A stretch of 64,000 nt of DNA from Cephalopachus bancanus (GCA_027257055.1 JAPVLO010000054.1:3534001-3598000), one strand, 5' to 3'. Positions 49,962 to 61,063 are shown, numbered from the stretch's first letter. A program made the numbers and translations. The notes: generated from the letters alone by a model not told the origin.

Positions 49962-50035
49962 AGCTGGGCATGGTGGCACACACCTGTATCCCAGCTACTC
50001 AGGAGGCTGAGGCAGAAGGAAGCATGATCATAGAT
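49480..50035 (+). mobile_element. Old Alu split by a young Alu
   Basis: The left arm (gggccaggtgcagtggctca) ends in the middle A-rich linker; the right arm resumes at 49959 (ctagctgggcatggtggcac) and stops early at about 50030. The old copy has the usual primate caggagttcgagaccagcc B-box segment. Confidence 0.9.
49644..49959 (+). mobile_element. Young Alu with 43-base A tail inserted in old Alu
   Basis: Matches the window's subfamily consensus closely; tail is 43 consecutive A (49917-49959). Flanks aaaaaaacta and aaaaaacta give the target duplication. Confidence 0.93.
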
Positions 50036-50449
50036 ATCAGTTAAATACTGTGATCCAAAAAGCCTTTGTGTTAATATAAAATAATGGAGAAAGACTCAAA
50101 TCGTTATATGTAAAGATTTAATAGTGATACTACAGGCTGCTTTACTTTTATTTTAAACAACAAACAGCTAGCACACAAAACAACATCTTGAAGGAACTAA
50201 CATAACGTCTTTTAAAAATAAACATGAAAAAATATTTGGAAAGGCAGGCTGAAACTTTTAACAGTGACTACTTCTAAGGACTGGTAGGGCAATATATTGG
50301 GAAATTTTTCTATTTTTACTTTATACAACATGTATCATTTTACAGCATAAAACTCCTTAAAATATTAATTATAAAAGTTAGTAATAAACTTCTGGACTCA
50401 AGAGATCTTCCCATCTCAGCCAGAACAAAATCTGGTGTTCTATACTACT

Positions 50450-50655
50450 GCAGGATATCTACAGTTAACAATCACATACTGTTTCAAATAGCTAGGAGGG
50501 GGATATTGAATGATCCCAACACAAAGAAATGATAAATGTGTGAGATGATGGATATAATAATTACCCTGATGTGATCACTATACATGGATCAAAATACCAC
50601 CATGCACTGCACAAATGTGTATAATCATTATTTGTCAATCAAAAAGAAAAAAAAT
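50450..50655 (+). mobile_element. L1M 3' UTR remnant
   Basis: tacagttaacaatcacatac, acaaagaaatgataaatgtg, ttaccctgatgtgatcacta and the following tacatggatcaaaataccac match the old L1 3' UTR. Confidence 0.8.
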
Positions 50656-50659
50656 TGCA

Positions 50660-51230
50660 AAAAGAAGTTGGTAAAACATACTGACATTCAGTTCATTTTT
50701 TTCCTCCAAAAATCATAATAATATGTAATGACAAAGAACATTGTGTCTAAGAGAAAAGTAATTTGCCTTTCCCCAGCAAATGAACTAGTTCAGATCAATA
50801 GTGGTGGGTTGACCTATATATCACTTGGGGTTGAAGCTGTTTTTAGGTCATTAACCCCTAGAAATACAAAAACAGCACTGCAAAGAAACAGCAATGCTAT
50901 GCCTCCCCAAAATGAATATTTGTTAGGACAAAAAGGGGGAAAATAGAATTAATTCTATTTGGACTAAGAACATTATTGTTCCCCACATAAAGAGCCAACA
51001 TTAATAAATACCTCTCTCCATCTTGTCAGCTTTGGACAGATTTAAGTGCTTCCCCAGTCAGTTCCCTCCTCTAAGTGTGTGTTTTTGTTTTTGTTTTTGA
51101 ATATGGTCTTCTTTAGACATAATATTGTCTTTCTCGGCATAAGAAACAAGCCAAATTTGTAGGCAAGAAGGGAACTCATAACTACTGGTGAAAGATCTTG
51201 TGCCAAAAGCTATGCCATGCATATTTGGTG
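50660..51230. other. No recognised feature
   Basis: No repeat or gene that I can name. Confidence 0.45.
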
Positions 51231-51400
51231 TGAAACCTTCTGTAAGTCAGCTAATTTTATTCTCACTTTGCATATGAGCAAACTGAGGGTCTAAGAAGTC
51301 ATTTACCCAATCTCCCACAGCAAGTGAGTAATGGAGCCAAGCAGTCTGGCACCAGAACACTTAACCACCAAACCGCACAGCTCTCAACATTAAATCAGAG
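51230..51400 (-). repeat. MIR SINE
   Basis: 'gcatatgagcaaactgaggg', 'cagcaagtgagtaatggagc' and 'caagcagtctggcaccagaa' are a reverse MIR core and head. It lies 410 bases before coding exon 2. Confidence 0.8.
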
Positions 51401-51810
51401 TCCCAGATTTAAATTATAGTCAAATCCCTTGATGATCAGGTTTTGGTGATTTTATGTGACAACAGAAAAAAAATAATAACTCTTTAATTTGTTTAAAAAG
51501 ATAGATCTCTTAAGTGTTCATACCACAATAAATAAAATTTTTAAAAAATAATAGCCCCTTATATTTGCCCAGCACTTTGCAAGTTTTAACAGTGCTTATC
51601 TCGAGCAAGCAGCAGAAGCACAGAACATGGTTTTATAATCCACAATCCACATAAAAGAGACCTCCATTTTTCTCTTCTAATCAGTCAAGTATTATTACAG
51701 TTAATGATAAATATGTTCCTTATTCTGAAATAACTGAGAAATAATCAAGGAAGTTGAACTAAAGAATGTATCATTTTGTTCTCTCTTGCATACCTGCCCT
51801 GGATTTTCAG

Positions 51811-51945
51811 GAAAATGGACAAAGAAAATATGGTGGCCCTCCACCAGGCTGGGATACTGCACCTCCAGAAAGGGGCTGTGAAATTTTTATTGGAAAACTT
51901 CCCCGAGACCTTTTTGAGGATGAACTTATACCATTATGTGAAAAA
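51811..51945 (+). CDS. A1CF: A1CF coding exon 2 (residues 34-78, start of RRM1)
   Basis: The 135-base exon encodes 45 residues: a Gly/Pro linker ([10 protein letters not shown], 39-48), then the beginning of RRM1 with the RNP2 motif IFIGKL at residues 58-63 and the first helix ([12 protein letters not shown]). The acceptor is a pyrimidine tract ending ggattttcag; the donor is AAA|gtgagt, near consensus. Both sides are phase 0, so skipping would keep the frame but remove half of RRM1 and abolish its fold. The reading frame stays open past the donor to 52137, so intron retention would add about 64 unrelated residues before a stop. Residue 49 is Thr; I recall Ala in human. Confidence 0.96.
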
Positions 51946-53736
51946 GTGAGTCCAAATTTAACATTTAATTTTTTTTTCACTTTGCTTTCATGCTCAACCT
52001 TCTTGACCAGTAATGGTTTCTCTTCTAATTGCCATTTCCTAATCATGGACAAAGTTAAAACCTTCCTAGTTGTTAGTGATTATTCCTTTATTATCTCTGC
52101 CTTGGCCCAGTTCTTTGTCCTGTTACTGGTAGCTTGAACTACAATTACTAATAACTTTTAAATCTGTATCTCGTCTCTAATCTCTCCACTGACATGACCA
52201 TCTGCAAACTCATTGTGTCCATCCATCTACAATAACAGTACATCAACTTGTCTAAATTAGATACTGCTCCAACTTGACATTTTATTATGACTTTGCAATG
52301 TGAAATATTTTTATTAAAAAGAATGTATATGGTTTTCATGGTGCAAACATTTGTCTATACATATTAATGCAGATTGAAATTTTCTCCCACAAGTCTGAAT
52401 TTATTTTCTAACTTAATGCATCAAGAAAACTAAGAACATGATTTCTCAATGTTACTATATACTTATTAAGGAATTAATTCCCTTTGTTTTAATTCAAATG
52501 TACTGTTTGTTGTTACCAAACTAGAAGAATATAAAATTAAATTTTATTTCTAATAGTTTACCAAGTAGCTTTTAGCAACAAGCGCATTCCTGAAAAATTT
52601 AGTAAATATGAGAATTCAACTCTTTCCCTAAGAGTATGTATGTGTATATGTGTGAAGCTCAGCCTTAGATTCAGAACATCTAATTTTATGCATAAAGTTC
52701 CATCTGACACATGGACAAATTATGGGGACTTAATTCTGTAAGAATCTTATATAGTAAATCTGAAAGTGAACACCAAGAAATACCCGAAACACAGAGATGA
52801 AATGTGCTCAAACTCCCAATGGACTCAGAAGAAATAGGTATCCATCACTGAATACCACAGGGTGGGATGAGACTGAGCTGAGGAGCAACCAATCACCGAG
52901 GCAATGGCATATACTTAATGACACCTCTCTCCAGACATGTCCATTGTGTCTATTGGCTTTTGACAGCAGTCAGCAATAGTAAATTGCTGAGTCTAAATTG
53001 CTGCAGGACAGATGTGCTGGTGAGAGGACGCACATTATGGATAAACAGAGTCACTGTCGCCAGGGGGATAGAGTGAGTGCTTTACTACACAGGTCCTGGC
53101 CCTGTGTCTGCTATATTAAGACTAGCATTTACCTTCAACCTGACTGAGAAAAAGACAAGGCTCCCCAGATCAACCTCTGAAGCACACCTATGTTCATTTT
53201 GATGTCATGGCAGGGGGAGAAGACAGCTAAGAAGTTAGTTTAACAGATGAGCATTCTTGTTTTTTGTTTTACATATCGATGATAGAGTAGCCCCAAGTGG
53301 AGATCAAACTATGGAGACTTCAGAGGCCAATTTAGAGGGCATGAACAAACTAAGAAGTTGTACTTATGATGACAAATTGTGGTTTCAGGTCCCTAAAATG
53401 TGGCATAAGTCTCCAGATAATTATGTGATGAAAGGTCATTTACTCTATCAAAAACATATTCTGTTAACTCAGGCTGAAATGCCACTTGTACACATTTTAT
53501 TTACTTAACTTGACTTTTCCCATGAGTCAGATAACTGATCTGAACCCAGCATGAAAATATGCAAACCATTCCACATGGCATACAAATGCCAAGTCATACT
53601 AGCAGAAGGGAGACTTCAGAAAACATTGTTTGTATGTGTGTGTAGGGGAGTACGGCGAGTGTGAGTGGGTAGATAGGTGCTTGTGCACATTCATTTGGAA
53701 GTATAAATATGAATTTTCTGTTTTCATTATTTATAG
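51946..53736 (+). other. A1CF: A1CF intron between coding exons 2 and 3
   Basis: A 1.8-kb intron that splits RRM1. I recognise no Alu, L1 or other repeat in it, which is unusual for this window, where most stretches of this length hold one. Its first 190 bases are open in the exon frame. There is a short TG-rich run near 53632-53645. Confidence 0.8.
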
Positions 53737-53867
53737 ATTGGTAAAATTTATGAAATGAGAATGATGATGGATTTTAATGGCAACAATAGAGGATATGCAT
53801 TTGTAACATTTTCAAATAAACTGGAAGCCAAGAATGCAATCAAGCAACTTAATAATTATGAAATTAG
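53737..53867 (+). CDS. A1CF: A1CF coding exon 3 (residues 79-121 plus 2 bases, end of RRM1)
   Basis: The 131-base exon completes RRM1. It carries the RNP1 motif RGYAFVTF at residues 96-103, with aromatic positions Tyr98 and Phe100 in the usual RNA-stacking places, preceded by MMMDFNGNN and followed by the second helix ([14 protein letters not shown]). The acceptor (ttttcattatttatag) has a modest pyrimidine tract; the donor AG|gtaaga is strong. The exon ends after two bases of codon 122 (Arg), so it is not frame-neutral: skipping would shift the frame. Residue 107 is Leu where I recall Val in human, a conservative change. Confidence 0.96.
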
Positions 53868-54502
53868 GTAAGATCCACCTCTTCTAGATTAAAAGTGAAT
53901 TCAACAATGCTCTTGTATCTGTTTTTCTATTCAGCTTATCTAATACAGCATATGCAAAATAGTGGCCAAACTAGAAAAAAAAGGTTTGTTCTTTTCCTTG
54001 ATGAAAATAATTTTGATTAAATATCTACTTAATAATATATGAGGTACCAAACTAAGTTCTGTGAAGTATTTGAAGAAATGTATTAATTTCTCTATTTCAC
54101 AAACATGTGTGAAACGCTCTCCAAAATACTGGAAATATATCAAGGTACAATTTCCTTTCTTTGTAATAAATTTTTAGATTTATAAGATTTCTTAAAATTA
54201 TATGAAAAAATAAAACCAGGGATGGTATAAAGTTGGTGAATCTGTAGCAGCTCTAACAGTCGTGACAGTCAGACCTGGGAATTACGTCAGGAAAAGAAGG
54301 AACATCAAATGCAAAGTTCCCAAAACAAGAACAAGCTTGATATGTTTCAGGAACAGAAAAAAGCCCATGCAGCAGGACAGAGTAGAGAGAGAGGAGGACT
54401 GAAACAAGTTGGAAAGCCTTGTTCTCTGTGATGAAGTATCTGAATTTTCTTCTAAAGAAAAATGGGAAATCATAGGAGGATTTTTATTAGATTTATTGTT
54501 TT

Positions 54503-54748
54503 TTATTGGTTGCACAGAGTCATTTATGTCCTGGAGCCCTCCTCTGGTCCCATAGTTTGAAGTGCTATCTATATCTGGCTAACATCAAAATTTATATTCC
54601 AACTCTGACCTCTCTCCTGACTCTGCTATCATTCAGACAGTCAGCTCCTTAGCATCTCTCCTAGGATGTCCGATGTGCATTTCAGATGTAAAGTGCCCCA
54701 AACAGAGCCCTTCCTGTGCAATTCCTCCACGCTTTTCCATCTCAGTGG
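54503..54748. repeat. Inverted repeat, left arm (246 bases)
   Basis: Base i pairs with base 109794 - i across the whole arm without a single gap. I count about 10-12 mismatches, so identity is about 95-96%. The left arm interrupts the old repeat, so it is the inserted copy. Confidence 0.93.
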
Positions 54749-55045
54749 ACCAGTTATATTTTTTAAAACGTTACTCTGGCCATTGGGTGAAAAATGGAAC
54801 ATACCAGGGTGAGGATTGGTAGAGGAATACCAGTTAGAAAATGGCTGCAGTGGTCTAGATCTGGACAAGGAATGATGGTGGTTGGACAAGGGGGGCAGTG
54901 GTGGAGGTGGAAATAAAAGACCATATCTGGGATACATTTTGGAGGGTAGACAACACTGGCTAGATAAAGATTTAGATTATGAGAGAATTCAGAATCCAAG
55001 GAGGTAACCTAGGATACTGGTCGACATATCTGTGGATGTGGAGTG

Positions 55046-55291
55046 CCATTGAGATGGAAAAGCCTGGAGGAATTGCACAGGAAGGGCTCTGTTTGGGGCA
55101 CTTTACATCTGAAATGCACATTGGACATCCTAGGAAAGATGCTAAAGAGGTGACTGTCTGAATGATAGCAGAGTCAGGAGAGAGGTCAGAGTTGGAATAT
55201 AAATTTTGGGGTTAGCTAGATATAGATAGCACTTCAAACCATGGGACCAGAGGAGGGCTCCAGGACATAAATGACTCTGTGCAACTAATAA
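55046..55291. repeat. Inverted repeat, right arm (246 bases)
   Basis: The exact partner of 54503-54748, separated by a 297-base spacer. It is continuous with the spacer as part of the old repeat, so it is the likely source copy. Confidence 0.93.
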
Positions 55292-55429
55292 CCAGCCTTT
55301 TATACACGGAAAATAGCGATGACTTCATGAAATTACCTGAGTCCTAAAACCTTCATTTGGAGAGAGCACTACCATAAATATTTTCTCAGAGGAAGCCCTG
55401 ATCTACCTGGGAGGAAGATTAGTCCAGCA

Positions 55430-55650
55430 GTTAAAAAGCAATAGTCTTGGGGTCATCCAGTCTTCATCTAAGTGCCAGCAAATAACTTAACCTCTCTGAG
55501 CCTCAATTTCCCATCTATAAATTGGAAATAATATCCATTTCATAGGTTTTATTATGGAGAATACTATAAATATTTTAAGATGCTTTACCCAGTGTTTGGA
55601 AATGAGTAGTCAGTTGACATATGATAAAACTATTACATTCTGACACAGTT
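55430..55650 (+). repeat. MIR SINE
   Basis: 'aacctctctgagcctcaatt', 'cccatctataaattggaaat' and 'cccagtgtttggaaatgagt' give a good MIR. Confidence 0.8.
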
Positions 55651-56009
55651 TATCAATTCTAGAAGCAGTTTTTCACATCTATTTTCTTTCCAAAATAGAG
55701 ATGCACCTTAAAATTGATGGGATCTTAAATTGGATGAATGCAGGAAGAACAGATTTCCCACCATACTTTTCTCCTACTGCGATGGGCCCCAAATAAGTCA
55801 CACATTATTCTTATAATTCTATAAATCAGTTAACTATTGAGTCATTTTTCTTAAACTCCTTAGCCACAGAAAGAACAATTAGATTTGGCAACTACTAGTA
55901 GCCTAGCCATTCAGTTCCTAGGTTGCACTCTAGAACAGAGTGTCAGAAAAAATATAAAGGGGGCTCCCCTTCCACATATGCTTTCATGGACCCAAAACAG
56001 CTCCGGGTG

Positions 56010-56120
56010 GTATGTGGAAGATTGTCTGCAGTAGGAATCAGGAGAACCTGGGGTCTAGTTCAGGTTCCTTTGACCAAATCCTTTAAGCTCTTTGATCAGC
56101 ATTTTTATCATTAGCACCTG
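56010..56120 (+). repeat. MIR SINE, partial
   Basis: 'ggtctagttcaggttccttt' and 'accaaatcctttaagctctt' fit the MIR core. Confidence 0.55.
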
Positions 56121-56474
56121 ATTATGCAGAGATGTTCTCAGCGTCCACCATATAAGATAACATACACTAAAGTGCTTTGAAAGAGCAACAAAATACTGTA
56201 TTTTTAATATAGCTTTTCAGTATGACAACTATATGATTTCAGGGATTAGAAGATTCCCCATTCCTTGGTCTTTTATGGAACCAGTACATCCTAACAGCAA
56301 GAGTTATTCCCAAAATGGCTTTTGAGTTGAGATGGATGTAGAACTGGCTATGAAGGAAATCAACAGGATTTGTTGTATCTACTTAACATAACATTACCCA
56401 CTGGGACCCATCTATACTTTTTGACAATGAATAACGAATACCATCAATCCACCACCGTCACAGATAATTAAAAG

Positions 56475-56645
56475 TATCCTCTGCGAGTTTCAATGTCTTC
56501 ATCAGTAAAACAGAAATAAAATATACCTACATCATGGGGGTGTTATGAAAAATAAGTAGGATAATGCACATGAATCTTAGTGCCTGACACATATCAGGTG
56601 CTCTATAAGGGTTTGCAAGTGGTGATGGAGGAGGAAGAAGGACAA
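56475..56645 (+). repeat. MIR SINE
   Basis: 'tttcaatgtcttcatcagta', 'aatcttagtgcctgacacat' and 'atatcaggtgctctataagg' are the MIR core and tail. Confidence 0.75.
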
Positions 56646-56715
56646 GGAGGAAAAATAAGACAAAGAATTTGTAAATAGAAAATTAGTGACTGAGATTCCA
56701 ATTAAAACGCAGATT

Positions 56716-57017
<302 letters not shown>

Positions 57018-58029
57018 CTACTTCCCCTATGAGTTGGGTTAGTCCTGCCAGAGAGAGAACCTTTCCTGTAGAGAAGAGAATAACCTTCCATTATCTTTTA
57101 GCCACCATTTCTCAGGGGATAAAGCTACTGTCTTTGGAAAAGACCCACAGTTGTTATCCTCTTCACCATTCACTGAACATAATCTAAATGCCTGGCTTCT
57201 GGAGACATCAAAGTCATGCCCTCAGCTTTTGAGAGATGGCTCATTGTCTCCAAGTAATTTTGGAAAAAGTACGTGACAAACCACACACATTTAAAAATAG
57301 GATATGAAACTCTAGGCTCCCCCTGCTGGTAACTGATACGTGACCAGCCCCTAAGTATTAAAAATAATATAACATATAACTTCTAAATAAATTATATCTT
57401 GGAAGATAGGATTTTTGTTTTTCTAAAAATGAAGTTTTAAAAAACTGGATCCTTTTAGCCACCATTCTATCCTCCCCAAAAAAAGAAATACTTCTCTGGG
57501 GGCAATGCTACTAGACCGAGATGGACCTGTCACAGCTCTGACACGTGGTCCTTGCTTCTTCAGCAAAGCACAGGCAGCAACTAGAACAGTGGTCCTAAAC
57601 TGCTCACACAGCCAAGAGTCACTAGTTTCATGAAATTTCAGATCAATCTCCACTCACCTGGCAGAGAGCTTTTATTCATGACAAGTGAATAGTTTCTGTT
57701 AAGGATATCTTACCCATTTTTAATAACTTTGTGTTATTATAAAAGTTCTACAGCCTAATATGTAACACATAGAAAACAACAAAAAGCACATAGTTATGAT
57801 AGTTAAAATCAATACCATTACCAAAAAAAGTAACCACTATGTTGACATTTTGTCTTTCCAGATTTTCTACACATTTTTATTCAAAATAGCCTTCACATAT
57901 ATTTTTTTAGCAGTCTTTTTTTAAAACCAGCAGTATACTGTAAACTGCGTTTTAACTGGTAAATATTCCTCTACATTGCTATTTTTAATGGTTGCAGAAA
58001 TTTCTGTGGTACAAATATCCATCTTTTGA

Positions 58030-58245
58030 ATACCAGTGATTCTCAGTCAGAAACAGTACTATTCACCCTAAAAGACATTTAGAAAGATGAGAAGGCATTT
58101 TTTTGATGACCTGATGGGTCATTATTGGCATTTAGTGGGCAAGAATCAGGGATGATAAACATACTACGGTATACAATAAGGAAATGTCCAATCTCAAGGC
58201 CAAGAACATCTCATTTGAGACATTAAATCAGTTCTTTATTGAGAA
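58030..58245 (+). mobile_element. MER20-like hAT element
   Basis: accagtgattctcagtcaga, catttagtgggcaagaatca with gggatgataaacatacta, and cctcaaggccaagaac-like end follow the MER20 consensus order. Confidence 0.65.
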
Positions 58246-58504
58246 CAACTTTGCTCATTTCCAATTAGGGGGCTATTTTAAACAGCAGCAGTGAATATCC
58301 TTAAATATAAACCTTGGTGTTCATCTTTCTTTCCTGTGGAGATAAGTAAGAAAACACATTCCTAGAAGGGGCATTATTTGGTCAAATTTGTGTACACTTA
58401 AAACTTTTGATACATTTTGCCAAATGTCCTCCAGAATCACTTAATCAATCTATACTCTGCCAATAAAGGTATACTTCAAGTTGCTAATAAACAACTCTGT
58501 ATGG

Positions 58505-58690
58505 TGAAGGAAGCAGTGACTGGGATCCCAGAGGTCAGGTTCATTCCTTACAAATCTATATACTCTTAAGAAATCGGTTAATTTCTCAAAGTCTCAAGTT
58601 CGTCTGTAAAATGGAAGTAACTCCCACTCTGCCCATCTCCCAGGATCTTGGTATGAGCCAAATAAGATAATATGTGAAAATTTGTTCAAG
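58505..58690 (+). repeat. MIR SINE
   Basis: 'cccagaggtcaggttcattc', 'tcaaagtctcaagttcgtct', 'tatgagccaaataagataat'. Confidence 0.7.
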
Positions 58691-58936
58691 TACAAGTGAC
58701 TATTTTTAATAGAGATCAACTGAGAACAGCTTTTCTCTTTGGCTAAAAAAGAAGGGAACTTCAGGGGTTGCAAACTCAAATGCCTGCAGGGCCAGGCACG
58801 TGCTCTGAGGAATGTGGGCCAGGTGTCGAGTTTGTACAGGCCTCATTGTTGGGGATGCATCAGAGAGTGGTGAACACTGGGGACAACTGGTGAAGCCACA
58901 TTCAATCTAAGAGAGCAGATGCTACTCAACTTGAAA

Positions 58937-59114
58937 TAGCCAGGCGTGGTAGGGCGCCTGTAGTTCCAGCTACTTGGAAGGCTGAGGCAGAAGGATCGCC
59001 GGAGCCCAGCAGGTCGAGGCTGCGGTGGCCGGGAGCAGCCACTGCACTCCAGTCGGGGCAACAGAGTGAGACTCCAACTCAAAAAAACAAAAACAAAAAA
59101 AGAAAAGAAAAGAA
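58937..59114 (+). mobile_element. Alu right arm only, close to A1CF exon 4
   Basis: A single right arm (agccaggcgtggtagggcgc ... gagtgagactccaactc) with a 40-base A-rich tail. Its sequence is close to the young subfamily. It ends about 206 bases before the exon 4 acceptor boundary. 5' truncation rather than a free monomer is the simplest reading. Confidence 0.88.
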
Positions 59115-59320
59115 AATGTAGAACCTATGTTGACACATTTAAGGATCTCACTACAGAAGCCACAACTCTCCAAAAATGGTTTCAGCACTATGAAAACCAA
59201 ACACCTCACAACTGCAGGCCATATCTGGTCCAGCACTATACATTTTCAATCTCTGTCTTCAACCTCAATCCCACAGTATTCTCTTCAATCAAAATGCCTG
59301 CTCTTTTTCTTTTTTTGCAG

Positions 59321-59559
59321 AAATGGACGTCTCTTAGGGGTTTGTGCCAGCGTGGACAACTGCCGATTGTTTGTCGGGGGAATCCCAAAAACCAAAAAGA
59401 GAGAAGAAATCCTATCGGAGATGAAAAAGGTCACTGAAGGAGTTGTTGACGTCATCGTCTACCCTAGCGCTGCAGACAAAACCAAAAACCGGGGCTTTGC
59501 CTTTGTGGAGTATGAAAGTCATCGGGCAGCAGCCATGGCCAGGAGGAAACTGCTACCAG
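59321..59559 (+). CDS. A1CF: A1CF coding exon 4 (residues 122-201 and 1 base, most of RRM2)
   Basis: The 239-base exon completes Arg122, then encodes the RRM1-RRM2 linker ([13 protein letters not shown]) and most of RRM2: RNP2 LFVGGI at 138-143, a basic helix ([15 protein letters not shown]), RNP1 RGFAFVEY at 179-186, and the second helix rich in Ala and Arg ([10 protein letters not shown]). It ends after the first base of Gly202. The acceptor is very strong (long T/C run ending ttgcag). The donor CCAG|gttagc is weaker because +3 is T. An Alu right arm ends about 200 bases upstream, so the exon is closely framed by a recent insertion but is itself intact. Confidence 0.96.
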
Positions 59560-59853
59560 GTTAGCAACTCCCTCCTCAGAGATGAGACTTCACTCCAACC
59601 TGCCTCAGCAAAAAGTTTGGTTTTAGGGGTCTTTTTTGCTCTATATCTTTAGTTATGTTGTATTTTAAACTCTTCATCCTTCTTACTGTTGATTCAGTTC
59701 CCTGAAGTTTTCACAGACTCAGTTTTTGAAAACTCTTCATTCTGTGCATTGAGCCTAATTTTCATACACTGGAGAAATCCAGAACTTTAAGTAATAATAA
59801 TCCTATAATGAATACTCAAAGAGTCTTCTTAAAATTAAATATATCAGCCAGAT

Positions 59854-60132
59854 GCCGGGCTCGGTGGCTCAGCCTGTAATCCCGCGCCTTTGGGAGGCTG
59901 AGGTGAGTGGATTGCCTGAGCCCGCGGGTTCGAGACCCGCCTGGGCAGCGAGACCTCATCTCTACAATAAATCAAAAAATCAGCCGGGCGTGGTGGCGCA
60001 TGCCTGTAATTCCGGCTACTTGGAAGGCTGAGGCGGAAGGATCGCCGGAGCCCAGCAGGTCAAGGCTGCAGTGGCCGGGAGCGGCCACTGCACTCCAGTC
60101 TGGGCGACTGAGTGAGACTCCAACTCAAAAAA

Positions 60133-60165
<33 letters not shown>
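59854..60165 (+). mobile_element. Young Alu with (TAAA)n tail, inserted at head of older Alu
   Basis: Consensus-like dimer with intact hairpin; tail is about ten AAAT units (60127-60168). Flanks aaatatatcagccag (about 59838-59852 and 60166-60180) are the target duplication and include the first bases of the older Alu. Confidence 0.93.
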
Positions 60166-60167
<2 letters not shown>

Positions 60168-60173
60168 ATATAT

Positions 60174-60467
60174 CAGCCAGGTGCGGTAGCTCAAGCCTAT
60201 AATCCCAGCACTTGGGAGGCCGAGGCAAGAGGATTACCTGAGTCCAGGGGTTTGAGATCAGCCTGGGCAACTTGGTGAGACCTCGTCTCTACAATAAATC
60301 AAAAAATTAGTTGGACATGGTGGCATGCGCCTGTGGTTCCAGCTACTTGGAAGGCTGAGGCGGAAGGATCACCAGAGCACAGCAGGTTGAGGCTGCAATG
60401 ACTGTGAGCATGCCACTGCACTCCACACTCCAGCCTGGGCAACAGAGTGAGACTCCAATTCAAAAAA
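60174..60467 (+). mobile_element. Older Alu
   Basis: Dimer beginning gccaggtgcggtagc; its own target duplication attaaatatatca lies outside the younger insertion (from about 59834) and after the tail (from about 60468). It contains a small duplication cactccacactcc in the right arm. Confidence 0.9.
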
Positions 60468-60775
60468 AATTAAATATATCAATTATAGTTATTTTTGTGT
60501 ATAGATTTTATCAGGCTTATTAGAAATAGGGTATATTATCCATCACACTATAGAACACATAAATCTCAAATGATAATTATCCCAATGATACTCAAATGAT
60601 ATGCCTAATAATATGTCTAATTTGAGAAAATAGAAATAAAAGTTCTCCTTAGAAAGGCACCTTTCTTTGTTAGCTGCTACAGCCACAGGGTAGGTCCCAT
60701 ATGGGCAAAAACCATCAACTTATGAGTTTAAAAGACTCTGCCCTGACACTGCCTCGGTCAGATCAACGTAGGATA

Positions 60776-61063
60776 GCCGGGCTCAGTGGCTCAGCCTGTA
60801 ATCCCGCTCCTTTGGGAGGCTGAGGTGAGTGGATTGCCTGAGCTCGCGGGTTTGAGACTCGCCTGGACAGGCGAGACCTCATCTCTACAATAAATCAAAA
60901 AATCAGCCGGGCGTGGTAGCGCATGCCTGTAGTTCCGGCTACTCGGAAGGCTGAGGCGGAAGGATCGCCCGAGCCCAGCAGGTGGAGGCTGCGGTGGGCG
61001 GGAGCGGCCACTGCACTCCAGTCTGGGCGACCAAGTGAGACTCCAACTCAAAAAAAAAAAAAA
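60776..61063 (+). mobile_element. Alu, lineage-specific subfamily
   Basis: Full dimer. Flanks cagatcaacgtagga and cagatcaatgtcgga are a 15-base target duplication with two differences. Confidence 0.93.

Larger units (their letters stand above)
35154..51810 (+). other. A1CF: A1CF intron between coding exons 1 and 2
   Basis: This intron starts gtagga and ends ttttcag. It contains Alus at 35389-35688, 40691-40983, 41001-41224, 44592-44875 and 49480-50030, Tigger- and hAT-like remnants, MIRs, L1 3' remnants and a (CA)n tract, each listed separately. The stretches 35690-36240, 37870-38200, 38310-40430, 41660-44590, 44876-46500 and 46830-48380 show no gene, repeat or structure that I can name; they are AT-rich with scattered stops in every frame. 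Confidence 0.85.
54300..55300 (+). repeat. Old mammal-wide repeat carrying an internal inverted duplication
   Basis: The repeat reads in order: caggaacagaaaaaagccca, atgggaaatcataggaggat, (interruption 54503-54748), ttttaaaacgttactctggc, gcagtggtctagatctggac, aggaatgatggtggttggac, tttggagggtagacaacact, then gagtgccattgagatggaaa and cagagttggaatataaattt. This agrees with a widespread old mammalian repeat whose family name I cannot give. The interruption is an inverted copy of its own 3' part. Confidence 0.7.

Noticed and set aside
52797..52979. 60-codon frame in the repeat-poor intron
   Set aside because: Not flanked by convincing splice sites in frame and would disrupt RRM1 if included.
59127..59564. 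145-codon frame overlapping exon 4 with an apparent upstream start
   Set aside because: The correct reading starts at the splice acceptor (59321); the upstream part is intron that happens to be open.
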